A stretch of DNA of 64,000 bases from Rhodopirellula islandica (GTDB lineage: Bacteria > Planctomycetota > Planctomycetia > Pirellulales > Pirellulaceae), in assembly GCF_001027925.1 (NCBI RefSeq), contig NZ_LECT01000006.1, forward strand, positions 1 through 64,000, in the 5' to 3' direction. Positions 27,806 through 36,436 of this stretch are shown here, piece by piece. The stretch's first letter is position 1. Each line of letters starts with the position of its first letter. The notes below the pieces were generated by a model. That model made no database searches. It had not been told where the DNA came from and saw only the letters and a program-made list of their open reading frames with translations. The translations under genes and the position numbers were made by a program.

Positions 27806-28509
27806 ACAGTTGTCTCATCGGGGAATGGATTCACCACGCAGGGATCACGCCAGGTGGCCAATGGAAACGTCCGAAAACGCTCAATCGAGGTCTCGCCGCC
27901 AGCTCGGGGAAACCGAGCCGCCTGCGATTTGCGATTGCATCCAGCTGATTTGTCAGCGGAATGCCCACATTGCGTTGGTGTGATGCGATCGACGTGCCAA
28001 TCTTCGCGGCCAAAATCCGATCCGATCGGAAGGCGGAATACGAAATGACGACACACGATTGCATCGATGGGGCAACAGATTGAACAAGAGCCGGTGCCGC
28101 TGTCAATCGGCAGAGGAAACTCAGGGGGAGTCCTCCAAGCCACAATGGCGGACGTAACTCGCAAATTCAAAACAACCGGCATTTGCTAGCAATTGCAATG
28201 GCGGGGAATCTTCCGTAGAAATTTGATTGGGAGACGGTGAAGTTTGCGAGTTGGCTGCCTGTCCGGCAAGTTTTGCCTGGCAGGAAGCTTGGATCGCGGC
28301 AGCCCACCGACCACGCTTTAGGTCGTGCCGTGTTGCCAAGCGTTTATTATCACCCTCCCTTGGGACGTTCGAACTTGGGACGTTCGAAAAATAAATGGTG
28401 GCGGGCGTCTGGGTATCGCCCCGGATGGGGCCGTCATGCTTCGCTCGGGGCGGAAGCTCCGAGAGACCGATGCCGGAAAACAAACGGTCGCCCCGGATGG
28501 GGCCGTCGT
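27806..28509. other. Roughly 700-bp spacer with small repeats, no gene supported
   Basis: The region lies between rpe and the second SGNH gene. An imperfect hairpin lies near 28257-28283 (CCTGTCCGGCAA against TTGCCTGGCAGG, 10 of 12 pairs). GGGACGTTCGAA occurs twice in tandem near 28362-28388. CCCCGGATGGGGCC occurs at about 28418 and 28493, with a CTCGGGGC-type hairpin between. Open frames here lack ribosome sites and family features. Confidence 0.6.
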
Positions 28510-28549
28510 GGGAGTTGGGGGCGTCCCTCGCTCACGCGTCGGGTTGTGA
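28510..28549. repeat. Dispersed 40-bp intergenic repeat, copy 2
   Basis: All 40 bases are identical to positions 1-40. It lies 40 bp past the stop of the minus-strand SGNH gene, mirroring the position of copy 1 beyond the DUF58 gene. Confidence 0.9.
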
Positions 28550-28589
28550 ACTCGAGTGAATTCAACCGGCCGGTCAGGGACGGGACGAT

Positions 28590-29414
28590 TCAATCGTGGG
28601 TCTGTTCGCGCAGGACCTCGATCAGGCGATTGCGAATGAGGTCGCCCCAGATGACATAGCCCTCTTCGTTGAGGTGCAATTGATCGCCCACGAACAGGTT
28701 TTCTCGCGGTTGGTTGTCGTGCGTCATGAACGTTTCCGCTGTGGAAACGAAGTGCACATTGGGTTCGGTGAAGCAAATCTCTCGCAATCTGGCGTTGAGT
28801 TCGCGGATTTGGGGCCACGCGTCGTAGCGTGAACGGGTCGGAGTGATTTCGACCAGCAGCACGGGGGCATCGGGACGGTGCTCGCGAGCGACCGCGACGA
28901 CGTGGCGAACCAATTTCTCGACCTCGGCGGGGTCGGCATCGTTTTCACGCCCCGAGATGTCATTGGCGACGAAAACCACCACAGCGCGAAAATCATGCGG
29001 CGTGATCAGTCGCTCCGCGAACACTGCCAAATCGGAGAACTTCGCTCCGCCATAACCACGTGGGATGACTCGAAACGGGGCCAGATCTTCTGCCGCAGAG
29101 TCCCAGCGACGGATGCTGCTGCTGCCAATCAACAGGATCCCGTCAGCTGGATCGGTGGTTTCTGCATCCAGAGTCTCATATTTCTGGATTTCCTTTTCCC
29201 ATCGCTTGGTGGCCGCGTCGCGGTAGGGCGCTAGGAGGTCGGGATCGGCTTCGGAGGCGTCTGGAGCGGCCGAATTGGGGGCAGACGCGTCTTGGGCTGT
29301 CGCGGCGGGAAGGATCGCGACGCACGTCAGTCCGCCCAGAATCCAAGCGGTCAATGGATGGAGTGTGGAACGAGTCAAATGAGGCGGATGGGGAGCGGTG
29401 GTTCGCAAACGCAT
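28590..29414 (-). CDS. Exported SGNH/GDSL-type hydrolase, second copy
   Basis: The ATG at 29414 gives 274 residues with a signal peptide (HPLTAWILGGLTCVAILPAATA). SGNH blocks: IGSSSIRRW (nucleophile Ser), the glycine in IPRGYGGAKFSDL, FVANDISG (Asn), and DQLHLNEEGY (Asp and His). It is only distantly related to the SGNH gene at 10.6 kb, and its block I lacks the usual D of GDS. It is likely a secreted esterase. It stands alone on the minus strand, divergent from clpP. Confidence 0.85.
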   Translation of the reverse strand: MRLRTTAPHPPHLTRSTLHPLTAWILGGLTCVAILPAATAQDASAPNSAAPDASEADPDLLAPYRDAATKRWEKEIQKYETLDAETTDPADGILLIGSSSIRRWDSAAEDLAPFRVIPRGYGGAKFSDLAVFAERLITPHDFRAVVVFVANDISGRENDADPAEVEKLVRHVVAVAREHRPDAPVLLVEITPTRSRYDAWPQIRELNARLREICFTEPNVHFVSTAETFMTHDNQPRENLFVGDQLHLNEEGYVIWGDLIRNRLIEVLREQTHD

Positions 29415-29662
29415 GGTGGGATCGGGGGTGAGGGGAATGGGGCGGGAGCGGTGCCGCCGAAAGGGCACCGCGGAGGGAGTCGAAAGGGCCCGAAAGTTAA
29501 AATGCGTAGTTTAGCATGCATCGCAACGGCTTCGGAGAACACCTTCGTGGGTCAACCCGTCTTGTCACCTGGTGTTCAATCGCGAACACTGAACCTTCTT
29601 GCCCCGATTGGGCCTTTTGTTCATGACGGCAACCCTGTATTCCACGCCAAAGGCTACCACGA

Positions 29663-30346
29663 ATGTCCGATCCGTTTGGTTCCCCGTTTCCGTCCCTGCA
29701 TGATCAGAACCTAAACGCGCAACACGCCATGGCTTCGGATCATCGTCTCGCAAATGCGGCTTCCTATCAGAGTTACCAGCGTCAGCGTCAGATGACGCTG
29801 GGCGATTTGTTGCTTGAAAACCGAATCGTTTTCATGCAAGGCGAGATTCACTACGCCAACGCCAACGAAATCGTGATGAAGTTGTTGTACCTTCAGAGCG
29901 AAAATCGTCGCAAAGACATCCACCTGTACATCAATTCGCCCGGCGGCAGTGTGACCGCGACTTTGGCGATTTACGACACGATGCAAATGCTGTCGTGCCC
30001 CGTCGCCACGTATTGCGTCGGCGAAGCCTGCAGCGGAGCAGCCGTGTTGCTGGTCGGTGGTGCCAAGGGAAAACGATTCTGCTTGCCCAACAGCCGCGTG
30101 ATGATGCACCAACCACTCGGTGGCGTTTCGGGTCAAGTCAGCGACATCGAAATTCAAGCCGCTGAAATGTTCCGTTACCGCGACAAATTGAACGAAATCA
30201 TTTCCGGCCACTGTGGCAAATCGGTCGAGCAAATTGCCAAGGACACCGATCGCGATTTCTTCTTGGACGCCCAACAAGCCAAAGAGTACGGGCTCGTTGA
30301 CGACATCTTGCTGGGAACTCCCGTGAGCGAAAACGACGAAGACTGA
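29663..30346 (+). CDS. clpP: ATP-dependent Clp protease proteolytic subunit, first copy
   Basis: A 227-residue ClpP peptidase. Catalytic Ser lies in GEACSGAAV (a changed version of the usual GQAASMGA), His in MMHQPLGG, and Asp in [11 protein letters not shown]. It has an N-terminal extension of about 40 residues relative to standard ClpP, so a later start at 29729 is possible. With the clpP 58 bp downstream it probably forms a two-subunit peptidase, like ClpP1P2 pairs in other phyla. Adaptor ATPases are not in this window. Confidence 0.93.
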   Translation: MSDPFGSPFPSLHDQNLNAQHAMASDHRLANAASYQSYQRQRQMTLGDLLLENRIVFMQGEIHYANANEIVMKLLYLQSENRRKDIHLYINSPGGSVTATLAIYDTMQMLSCPVATYCVGEACSGAAVLLVGGAKGKRFCLPNSRVMMHQPLGGVSGQVSDIEIQAAEMFRYRDKLNEIISGHCGKSVEQIAKDTDRDFFLDAQQAKEYGLVDDILLGTPVSENDED

Positions 30347-30404
30347 TTCCTCTCAGACTTCGGACCTCCTCTTCTCAACGAACCAAAACAACTAGGACAT
30401 CATC

Positions 30405-30992
30405 ATGCCCGTCATCCCTTACGTGGTCGAAAGCAACGGCCGCGAAGAACGCACGTACGACATTTACAGCCGGTTGCTGAAGGACCGGATCATTTTTCTG
30501 GGGCAACAAGTCGACGACCAAATCAGCAACGCGCTCGTCGCTCAAATGCTGTTTTTGCAAGCGGACGATCCCAAGAAGGACATCCACATGTACATCAACT
30601 CGCCTGGTGGCAGCATCACGGCGGGAATGGCGATCTATGACACGATGCAATTCGTTTCGTGTGACGTCGCGACGTACTGCATTGGCCAAGCCGCCTCGAT
30701 GGGCGCGGTCCTGTTGACCGCCGGTGCCAAGGGCAAGCGATTCGCATTGCCGAACGCTCGGATCATGATTCACCAGCCACTCGCTGGCATGCAAGGCACC
30801 GCGCGTGAAGTGGAAATCCACGTCGCTGAGTTGCGCCGAATCAAGCAACGCATGAACGAGATCATGATCGAACACACCGGTCACTCGCTCGAAAAGATCG
30901 AAGAGGACACCGACCGTGACCGCTTCATGTCAGCCGATGAAGCTTGCAGTTATGGTTTGATCGACAAGGTGGTCAAAAGCATCGACGACTGA
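30405..30992 (+). CDS. clpP: ATP-dependent Clp protease proteolytic subunit, second copy
   Basis: A 195-residue ClpP with canonical motifs: Ser in [11 protein letters not shown], His in MIHQPLAG, Asp in [15 protein letters not shown] lies just upstream of the ATG. It is close to the standard family throughout, unlike the upstream copy. The tandem arrangement suggests co-expression and a mixed tetradecamer. A GC hairpin follows 22 bp after the stop. Confidence 0.95.
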   Translation: MPVIPYVVESNGREERTYDIYSRLLKDRIIFLGQQVDDQISNALVAQMLFLQADDPKKDIHMYINSPGGSITAGMAIYDTMQFVSCDVATYCIGQAASMGAVLLTAGAKGKRFALPNARIMIHQPLAGMQGTAREVEIHVAELRRIKQRMNEIMIEHTGHSLEKIEEDTDRDRFMSADEACSYGLIDKVVKSIDD

Positions 30993-31013
30993 TCGATTTT
31001 GATTCAGTGAGAG

Positions 31014-31031
31014 GGCCGGTTTCCGCCGGCC
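31014..31031 (+). terminator. GC-rich hairpin after the clpP pair (no T-run)
   Basis: GGCCGG (31014-31019) pairs with CCGGCC (31026-31031) around a 6-nt loop. There is no T-run, so it is a weak terminator or an RNA-stability element at the 3' end of the clpP transcript. Confidence 0.45.
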
Positions 31032-31046
31032 ATCTCGCAAACAAAC

Positions 31047-31117
31047 CGTAGTGGACGAGGCAACGAGTCCGGCCGCGCAACGAGCCAGCACCGAGACTCG
31101 TTGCCTTGTCCACTACG
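31047..31117. repeat. Large inverted repeat with 23-bp arms
   Basis: Arms 31047-31069 and 31095-31117 are complementary except for one G-U-type position (core GTAGTGGACGAGGCAACGAG). The 25-bp centre is GC-rich. It is far longer than a terminator stem and has no T-run. It is probably a small mobile palindrome or a REP-like element. Confidence 0.85.
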
Positions 31118-31149
31118 CGTTGAGATTTTGTCTCAGCGGGTTTTGCCTC

Positions 31150-31223
31150 GCCCCCTTCGTCTAGTGGCCCAGGACGTCGGCCTTTATCCGGCCGAAACGC
31201 TCGTTCGAATCGGGCAGGGGGTA
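31150..31223 (+). tRNA. tRNA-like gene with an abnormal anticodon arm (tRNA-Glu-type body)
   Basis: The acceptor (GCCCCCT with AGGGGGT, one G-U), the D-arm (GTCT-AGTGGCCCA-GGAC) and the T-arm (GCTCG-TTCGAAT-CGGGC) are intact and look like tRNA-Glu. The anticodon arm is not normal. TCGGCC (31177-31182) pairs with GGCCGA (31190-31195) around TTTATCC, a 6-bp stem with C at position 37. Read literally the anticodon is UAU (Ile, AUA). With a 5-bp stem and a 9-nt loop it could be read UUA. The variable region is one base short. It may be a decayed tRNA-Glu copy or an atypical tRNA. CCA is not encoded. Confidence 0.65.
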
Positions 31224-31592
31224 CTCTCGCTCTGGAGGCGTTCTTGCAACGCCTGCGTGGTGCTGATTGCAAAGGGCAAGTTGACAATTGCAAAATGCAA
31301 AATCGCGGATTCAGGCAACCTGCTTCCAGCGTCACAGCAATTTGAAATTTACAATTGTCAATTTCACTTTTTCAATGCCCTGGTGGTCCCTCGCTCACGC
31401 GTTCGGGTTGCGAAGTGAGTGGTAGCTGGACTCGCTAGAATTCAGATGGTTGAGTTGGTGAGCGTCCGAATTCTGGCAAATCCGGCTACGGTCTGTGACC
31501 ACTTCGCACCGATTCGTCAGGCTGGTGGGGCCTGGCCTACGTTGACCTCCCAGCGAGCGGCGTCGATGGGATACGGGTTGCGACCGCGTTGG
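31224..31592. other. Repeat-rich spacer downstream of the tRNA-like gene
   Basis: It contains a perfect 10-bp inverted repeat (TTGACAATTG at 31281-31290 and CAATTGTCAA at 31352-31361) with AT-rich flanks. It also contains a diverged relative of the 40-bp dispersed repeat (31384-31412). No gene is supported. The 3' end of argH lies at its right. Confidence 0.65.
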
Positions 31593-32975
31593 TCACGCGT
31601 TTTCCAGGCGTGATGTCCAGAGCTGGATCTGCTCACGAACTCGGGCCGGTGCGGTGGAGCCTTCGCTGCGGAAAGCGGCGATCGCATTGGTCGTGCCGAG
31701 CACCTCGTAAATCGATTCATCGATTTGATCGCTGAGCTTTTGGTAGGTTGCCAGAGGCAATTCCGACAGCCTCACGTCCTGCTGCATCGCTTCCGAGACG
31801 ATCGCACCGACCAAGTGGTGAGCAGTGCGTTGGGGCATCCCGCGAGCGATCATCCACTCCATCAAGGTCGTCGCATCGAGGTAGCCCTTCTCGATGCGTG
31901 CTGCGATGGAATCGCGTTTGAGTTCGGCTCCGCGAACGATCGGTGCGGCCAGTTCCAACATCGCTCGGGTTGTGTCGAAGGCATCGAACAACGGTGGCTT
32001 GTCTTCTTGCAAATCACGGTTGTAAGCCAACGGCAGATTCTTGATCAGCAGCATCAGGGTTTGCAGCGCGCCCATCACGCGAGCCGATTTGCCGCGGGTC
32101 AATTCCAAGGTGTCCGGGTTCACCTTTTGTGGCATGATGCTGCTGCCGGTGCAGAAGGCTTGTGGGATTTGGATGAAGTCAAACTCCACCGTGCTCCACA
32201 GGATCCACTCTTCCGCCCAGCCACTCAGGTGGGACGCGATCAGTGAGAGCACGAAGGTGGACTCCACCACAAAGTCACGGTCGCTGCTGGTGTCGAGGCT
32301 GTTTGCGGTGATGCCTTCGAAGTCGAGTGCTGAGGCGGTGTGATGGCGATCGATGGGAAGCGTTGTGCCAGCGACCGCGGCGATCCCCAGCGAGCATTGG
32401 TTGACCCGTTTTCGGCAATCCGCGAGGCGTTGTCGGTCCCGTTCCAGTTTTTCGATGTAGGCGAGCCAGTAGTGCGGCGCCAGCACCGGTTGGGCGCGTT
32501 GCAGGTGCGTGTAGGCGGGCAGGATGACGTCAAAGTCATTCTCACAACGCGATAGAAACGCCGCTTGCAGATCGACCAGCAACGCATCGATTTCATCGAG
32601 GGATTGCCGGATCCACATTCGGGTGTCCGTGCTGACTTGGTCGTTTCGGCTGCGAGCGGTGTGCAGTTTTCGGCCGGTGTCACCGATCCGATCGATCAGG
32701 GCTTGCTCGACATGCATGTGGATGTCTTCGAGTTCGAATCGCATCGGCAATTCGCCGCGGTCGAGTTCGCCTCGAATGGTTTCCAAAGTGTCCCGGATAA
32801 GCTTGAATTCCTCTTCTGTGAGCAGCCCGACTTCGCGAAGCATGTTCGCGTGGGCGATCGACCCGCGAATGTCGTGCTCGTACAACCGCGAGTCAAAACT
32901 GATGCTTTCGGCGTATGCTTCCAGTCGGGCATCGGTTTCGGCTTGGAAGACACCACTTCGAGACGGGCTGGCCAC
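31593..32975 (-). CDS. argH: Argininosuccinate lyase
   Basis: A GTG start at 32975 gives 460 residues, exactly the family length. The same frame stays open to 34361, but that part is antisense to the next gene and has no argH content. The fumarase/aspartase signature GSSIMPQKVNPD is present, as are the N-terminal SFDSRLYEHDIRGSIAHA and the TARSRNDQVSTDTR motif with catalytic residues. The enzyme splits argininosuccinate into arginine and fumarate in the last step of arginine synthesis. No other arg gene is adjacent. Confidence 0.95.
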   Translation of the reverse strand: MASPSRSGVFQAETDARLEAYAESISFDSRLYEHDIRGSIAHANMLREVGLLTEEEFKLIRDTLETIRGELDRGELPMRFELEDIHMHVEQALIDRIGDTGRKLHTARSRNDQVSTDTRMWIRQSLDEIDALLVDLQAAFLSRCENDFDVILPAYTHLQRAQPVLAPHYWLAYIEKLERDRQRLADCRKRVNQCSLGIAAVAGTTLPIDRHHTASALDFEGITANSLDTSSDRDFVVESTFVLSLIASHLSGWAEEWILWSTVEFDFIQIPQAFCTGSSIMPQKVNPDTLELTRGKSARVMGALQTLMLLIKNLPLAYNRDLQEDKPPLFDAFDTTRAMLELAAPIVRGAELKRDSIAARIEKGYLDATTLMEWMIARGMPQRTAHHLVGAIVSEAMQQDVRLSELPLATYQKLSDQIDESIYEVLGTTNAIAAFRSEGSTAPARVREQIQLWTSRLENA

Positions 32976-33101
32976 GGTTGACTTTCTGGGTGAGAGGTTT
33001 CGAATGTTCTGGATTCGCGTGCCCAAATTCAGGCCCGAATAGAATGTCGCAAGACACGGCTGGTGAAAACCACGCTGCCAATCTTCCACGAGACTCTGAT
33101 C

Positions 33102-36056
33102 ATGCCTTCCCCGTCTGAACAATCCAGCCCCATTCGCACTTTGTTTCCCGAGAAGCCATTTCTCGCGATCGTGCTGGCGTCCGTGGGGGGGATGTTGGGC
33201 CTGTTGATCGCGGGCGACGTTCGAATCGCCAACGCTCAGTTGCCCGCCACACCTCTGCAGCCCGCCCCGATCCCGCAGACCCCGTTTGCCTCGCCGGGAC
33301 AGCCCGTTCCGAGGCCGGGTGGGTTTCCGTTTGGAGCGGCGGCGAACAGCGTCAACGTTCGTGCCCAAGCTGTCGTTGGCCAGCCCTACGGGGTCGCTGT
33401 GATCGAGATGCCGCTGCAGAATCCGATCGTGGGTCCTGGACCAGGACCGCTGACGATCGATGAAGAACCTGCTCCAGCGTCGACCAGGATCTTTTATCCC
33501 GTCAGCAACGACGTGCGGGTCACCATGGGGCGTCCGCCATCGGAGCAACCTGTGCCGCAGATCGGCCGCGGGCGTTTGCTCAATCGAGTCGGCAACCTGA
33601 TTCGCGAATTGGCGTCCAATGATGACCCGAAAGACCAAACGGTCGGTCGGCGGGTGATGTTTTTGTTCACCGGCGACCAGCCGTTCTCGGTTCCTGTGCG
33701 AGATCACCTGGGAACCCTGACGATGGTCGACGTTCGACCGGTGACCGATCCCACGCTCGCTCGAACCCTGCAGACGGCGTGGTGGGAAGAAACCACGGCC
33801 GCCGCGAAACGACAAATGGATGCCACCGACACACCGCCGTGGGTCCCAACCTACCTGGTCGCGATGTTGTCGGGGCGTTTGAATCTGCCGTTGCCAGCGT
33901 GGTTCGGACGGGGGGACGAAACCGAAACCCAAGACCCGTTGCTTCACACGCTCGAGTGGATTGGTGGCGCGGCAGGAGTCGCCAACGAAGTTTTCGCGAC
34001 GGCTGCGGCGGGTGGGGCGTTGCAACAAACTCTGAACGACCCTGCACCGGCTCAAGTCGCAGCGTTGCCCTTGCCCGCCTCTCCAGCGTGGCAATCGCCG
34101 ATGGCGACCGCTCCGGTGGAAACACCTGCGATGGAGGTGTTGGCCGAGCATGTTCCGCCGGAATGTTTTTACTTGCGATACGGCTCGTTTGAAAACTACC
34201 TTTGGTTTCGCGACCTGACCTTGGAATACGGCGGCGATATCTCTCGCATGATCACCCTGCGTGGGATCAGCAATGAATCTGCTGAACGTTTGGAACGTCA
34301 GTTGGGCGTGCAAACCAACGCGATGAGCCGCTTGCTCGGCCCCAGCGTGATCGAAGATCAAGCCTTGATCGGTCGCGATTTGTACTTGGACGACGGCGCG
34401 TCGATCGGCGTGTTATTCCACGCCAAGAATGTGTTCTTGCTTCGCAGCAGTTTGAACAGCGACCGAACGAAGTTGGCGGACAGCAACGATGCGTTGACAC
34501 TGAAGAAAGTCGATTTGCAGCATGGTTCTGCCACATTGCTTCGGAGCAGTGACAACCGAGTGCGATCGTTCTTGGTCGAGGCGGGCTCTTGCATCTTGGT
34601 CACGAACAGCAAAACGATCGCCGATCGTTTTCTGGAAGTTGCCCAGACAGGAGAGTCCTTGGCCGCCACGGCGGACTTTCAATTGGCACGCAGCTACATG
34701 CCGTTGGAACGCAACGACACCATCTTTGCGTATTTCTCGGCTGAGATGCTGCAAGGGTTGTTGGAACCGTCGTACTTGATCGAACTGCGTCGGCGGATGC
34801 AGGCGGAAGCCGACATTGCGCTGGTGCGTTTGGCTCGCATGGCGGCTCGCTCGAATGCCATTCCGGGTGAACCTCCCATGGAAGAGATCGACACGTTGAT
34901 CGACATGGGATTTTTGCCTGAGAACTTCGGTGAGCGAGCGGATGGGACCGGTGTGGTTTCGTTTGGCAATCGTTTGGTGGACACTCGCCGAGGGGCTCGC
35001 GGAAACTTCTTGCCAATCGCCGACAATCCGGTTGATTTGGTAACCGCTAGCGAATCGCGTTGGTACGGCCAGATCGCGGCCGCCTACAGCGATCAATTCA
35101 GTTCCTTGGATCCGATCGTGATCGGCGTCCAACGGGAGGAATTCCCGGTGGATCCGTCGGGCGCTGCCGGTGGAGAACGCCGTGAAAGGTTGACGATTCA
35201 CGCTGAGATCGCTCCTTGGCAACCCGAAAACTACGGCAGTTGGGCGAGACAGCTTGGGCCACCAACCCAAGTCGCGATCGACTTCGCTCCAGACGATGTG
35301 GTGGCGCTGCAGGCTCACGTGGCTTCCGAAACGCTCGGGCCACCAACGCATTTGTTTGCGGCGATCAAGGATTCGTTCCCGCCCGAACCGGAGTCGATCG
35401 GTGGTTTGATCAGCAAGTATCGAGCGCTGAAGGTGTTGCCCGGGTACTTGGGCGCATGGCCTCAACCTGGTGCGCTGGACCGATTGCCCTTGGGCCTGGG
35501 ACGCGGGCAACCGGTTGGTCCAGGCATGAACCGATTGATTGGAGGTGTGTATCGCTACACGGGAGGCGGCTTCAGTGTGTTGTCATTCCAGCCGGAGGTG
35601 TTGAACGCATCTCTGTCACATCTGGCCGCGAACGAAGTCGAAGACCCTGCTCAGGTGCGAGGCCGGATCGACAACTTGAAAGGCACCAAACTGGAAGGTT
35701 GGGTGAACCAGCAATTGTACGAACGCGCCGCCACGGCCAGTCTGGCGGGAGCCGAGTTCCTGAATTCGTTGGTGGCCCAACTCAGCGTGCCAGTGGACGA
35801 AGTGCTCGACCAAGCCGAGTTGGTGTTGGGCGGTCGGCCTCAATGCCCACTCGGTGGCGAGTACCGGTTCGACCCGGCCCGTCGCCGCTTTGTCAGCACG
35901 GCTTGGCCGTCGGATGCAACGGGTCCGTCGCCCTATGCTCCGGTCGACTACCAAACGCCTTTGCTGGGTTGGTTCCGAGGGGCGGAGGCGCGTTTGACGC
36001 AGTACGCTAACCGCTTGATTGCCGATGCAACGATCGAGATCGCCCGAGCTCAATGA
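33102..36056 (+). CDS. Large exported or membrane-anchored protein, unknown function
   Basis: The start at 33102 gives 984 residues with an N-terminal hydrophobic segment (FLAIVLASVGGMLGLLIAG) that is either a signal or an anchor. A GTG at 33063 is the longer alternative. A proline-rich stretch follows, then long mixed alpha/beta regions without cysteine or repeat motifs. One block (YLRYGSFENYLWFRDL, with LYLDDGASIGVLFHAKNVFLLRS further on) is well-ordered globular sequence. I do not recognise a family. It is probably a conserved planctomycete periplasmic protein. It diverges from argH across about 125 bp. Confidence 0.78.
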   Translation: MPSPSEQSSPIRTLFPEKPFLAIVLASVGGMLGLLIAGDVRIANAQLPATPLQPAPIPQTPFASPGQPVPRPGGFPFGAAANSVNVRAQAVVGQPYGVAVIEMPLQNPIVGPGPGPLTIDEEPAPASTRIFYPVSNDVRVTMGRPPSEQPVPQIGRGRLLNRVGNLIRELASNDDPKDQTVGRRVMFLFTGDQPFSVPVRDHLGTLTMVDVRPVTDPTLARTLQTAWWEETTAAAKRQMDATDTPPWVPTYLVAMLSGRLNLPLPAWFGRGDETETQDPLLHTLEWIGGAAGVANEVFATAAAGGALQQTLNDPAPAQVAALPLPASPAWQSPMATAPVETPAMEVLAEHVPPECFYLRYGSFENYLWFRDLTLEYGGDISRMITLRGISNESAERLERQLGVQTNAMSRLLGPSVIEDQALIGRDLYLDDGASIGVLFHAKNVFLLRSSLNSDRTKLADSNDALTLKKVDLQHGSATLLRSSDNRVRSFLVEAGSCILVTNSKTIADRFLEVAQTGESLAATADFQLARSYMPLERNDTIFAYFSAEMLQGLLEPSYLIELRRRMQAEADIALVRLARMAARSNAIPGEPPMEEIDTLIDMGFLPENFGERADGTGVVSFGNRLVDTRRGARGNFLPIADNPVDLVTASESRWYGQIAAAYSDQFSSLDPIVIGVQREEFPVDPSGAAGGERRERLTIHAEIAPWQPENYGSWARQLGPPTQVAIDFAPDDVVALQAHVASETLGPPTHLFAAIKDSFPPEPESIGGLISKYRALKVLPGYLGAWPQPGALDRLPLGLGRGQPVGPGMNRLIGGVYRYTGGGFSVLSFQPEVLNASLSHLAANEVEDPAQVRGRIDNLKGTKLEGWVNQQLYERAATASLAGAEFLNSLVAQLSVPVDEVLDQAELVLGGRPQCPLGGEYRFDPARRRFVSTAWPSDATGPSPYAPVDYQTPLLGWFRGAEARLTQYANRLIADATIEIARAQ

Positions 36057-36385
36057 GTGATTCGAAACTCGGGACGACTTTTTCTAAGCAGGTACGCAGG
36101 TGTCATCGGGGATGTGAGCCGTTTGGCGTTCGCCACGGTTCCCGCACATTACCGCGGCTAACGCTGGACTGCTGAAAGTTGGTGTTGGAGCTCTGATAGC
36201 GGATGCAACTTTTCTTCCGGCTTCCGGCTTTTTCCATCCCGGGAGGGAGAGTGGCGACGCGGGTTGCATGTCCGTCGGTGGCGCTATCGCTTACCGACGG
36301 CTACCATCTGACATCCCTACCGGGATGAAAACTTTCGCAAACGAATACGCTCCGCAACACCGAATATTTCGCAGTCCAGGCGAAC
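36057..36385. other. Spacer with palindromic element
   Basis: CCGTCGGT (36272-36279) pairs with ACCGACGG (36293-36300) around a 13-nt loop. A small CATCCC/GGGATG palindrome follows near 36310-36326, and a CCCGGGAGGG patch precedes it. These look like planctomycete spacer palindromes. No gene is supported. Confidence 0.6.
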
Positions 36386-36436
36386 GCCCAAACGGCTCAC
36401 GGGATTCAACCCAATCATTCCTGCCCACCTGCTTCC
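36386..36436. repeat. Dispersed intergenic repeat, copy at 36.4 kb
   Basis: This is the relative of 9401-9451, sharing GGCTCACG, ATCATTCCTGC and CACCTGCTTC. It overlaps the last codons of the PQQ-type gene, which therefore ends inside the repeat. Confidence 0.7.

Noticed and set aside
27802-28182. 126-residue minus-strand frame upstream of rpe
   Set aside because: It overlaps the rpe start and has no recognisable features or ribosome site.
32976-34361. N-terminal extension of argH to 922 residues
   Set aside because: The added 462 residues are antisense to the large exported protein gene. The GTG at 32975 gives exactly normal ArgH length.
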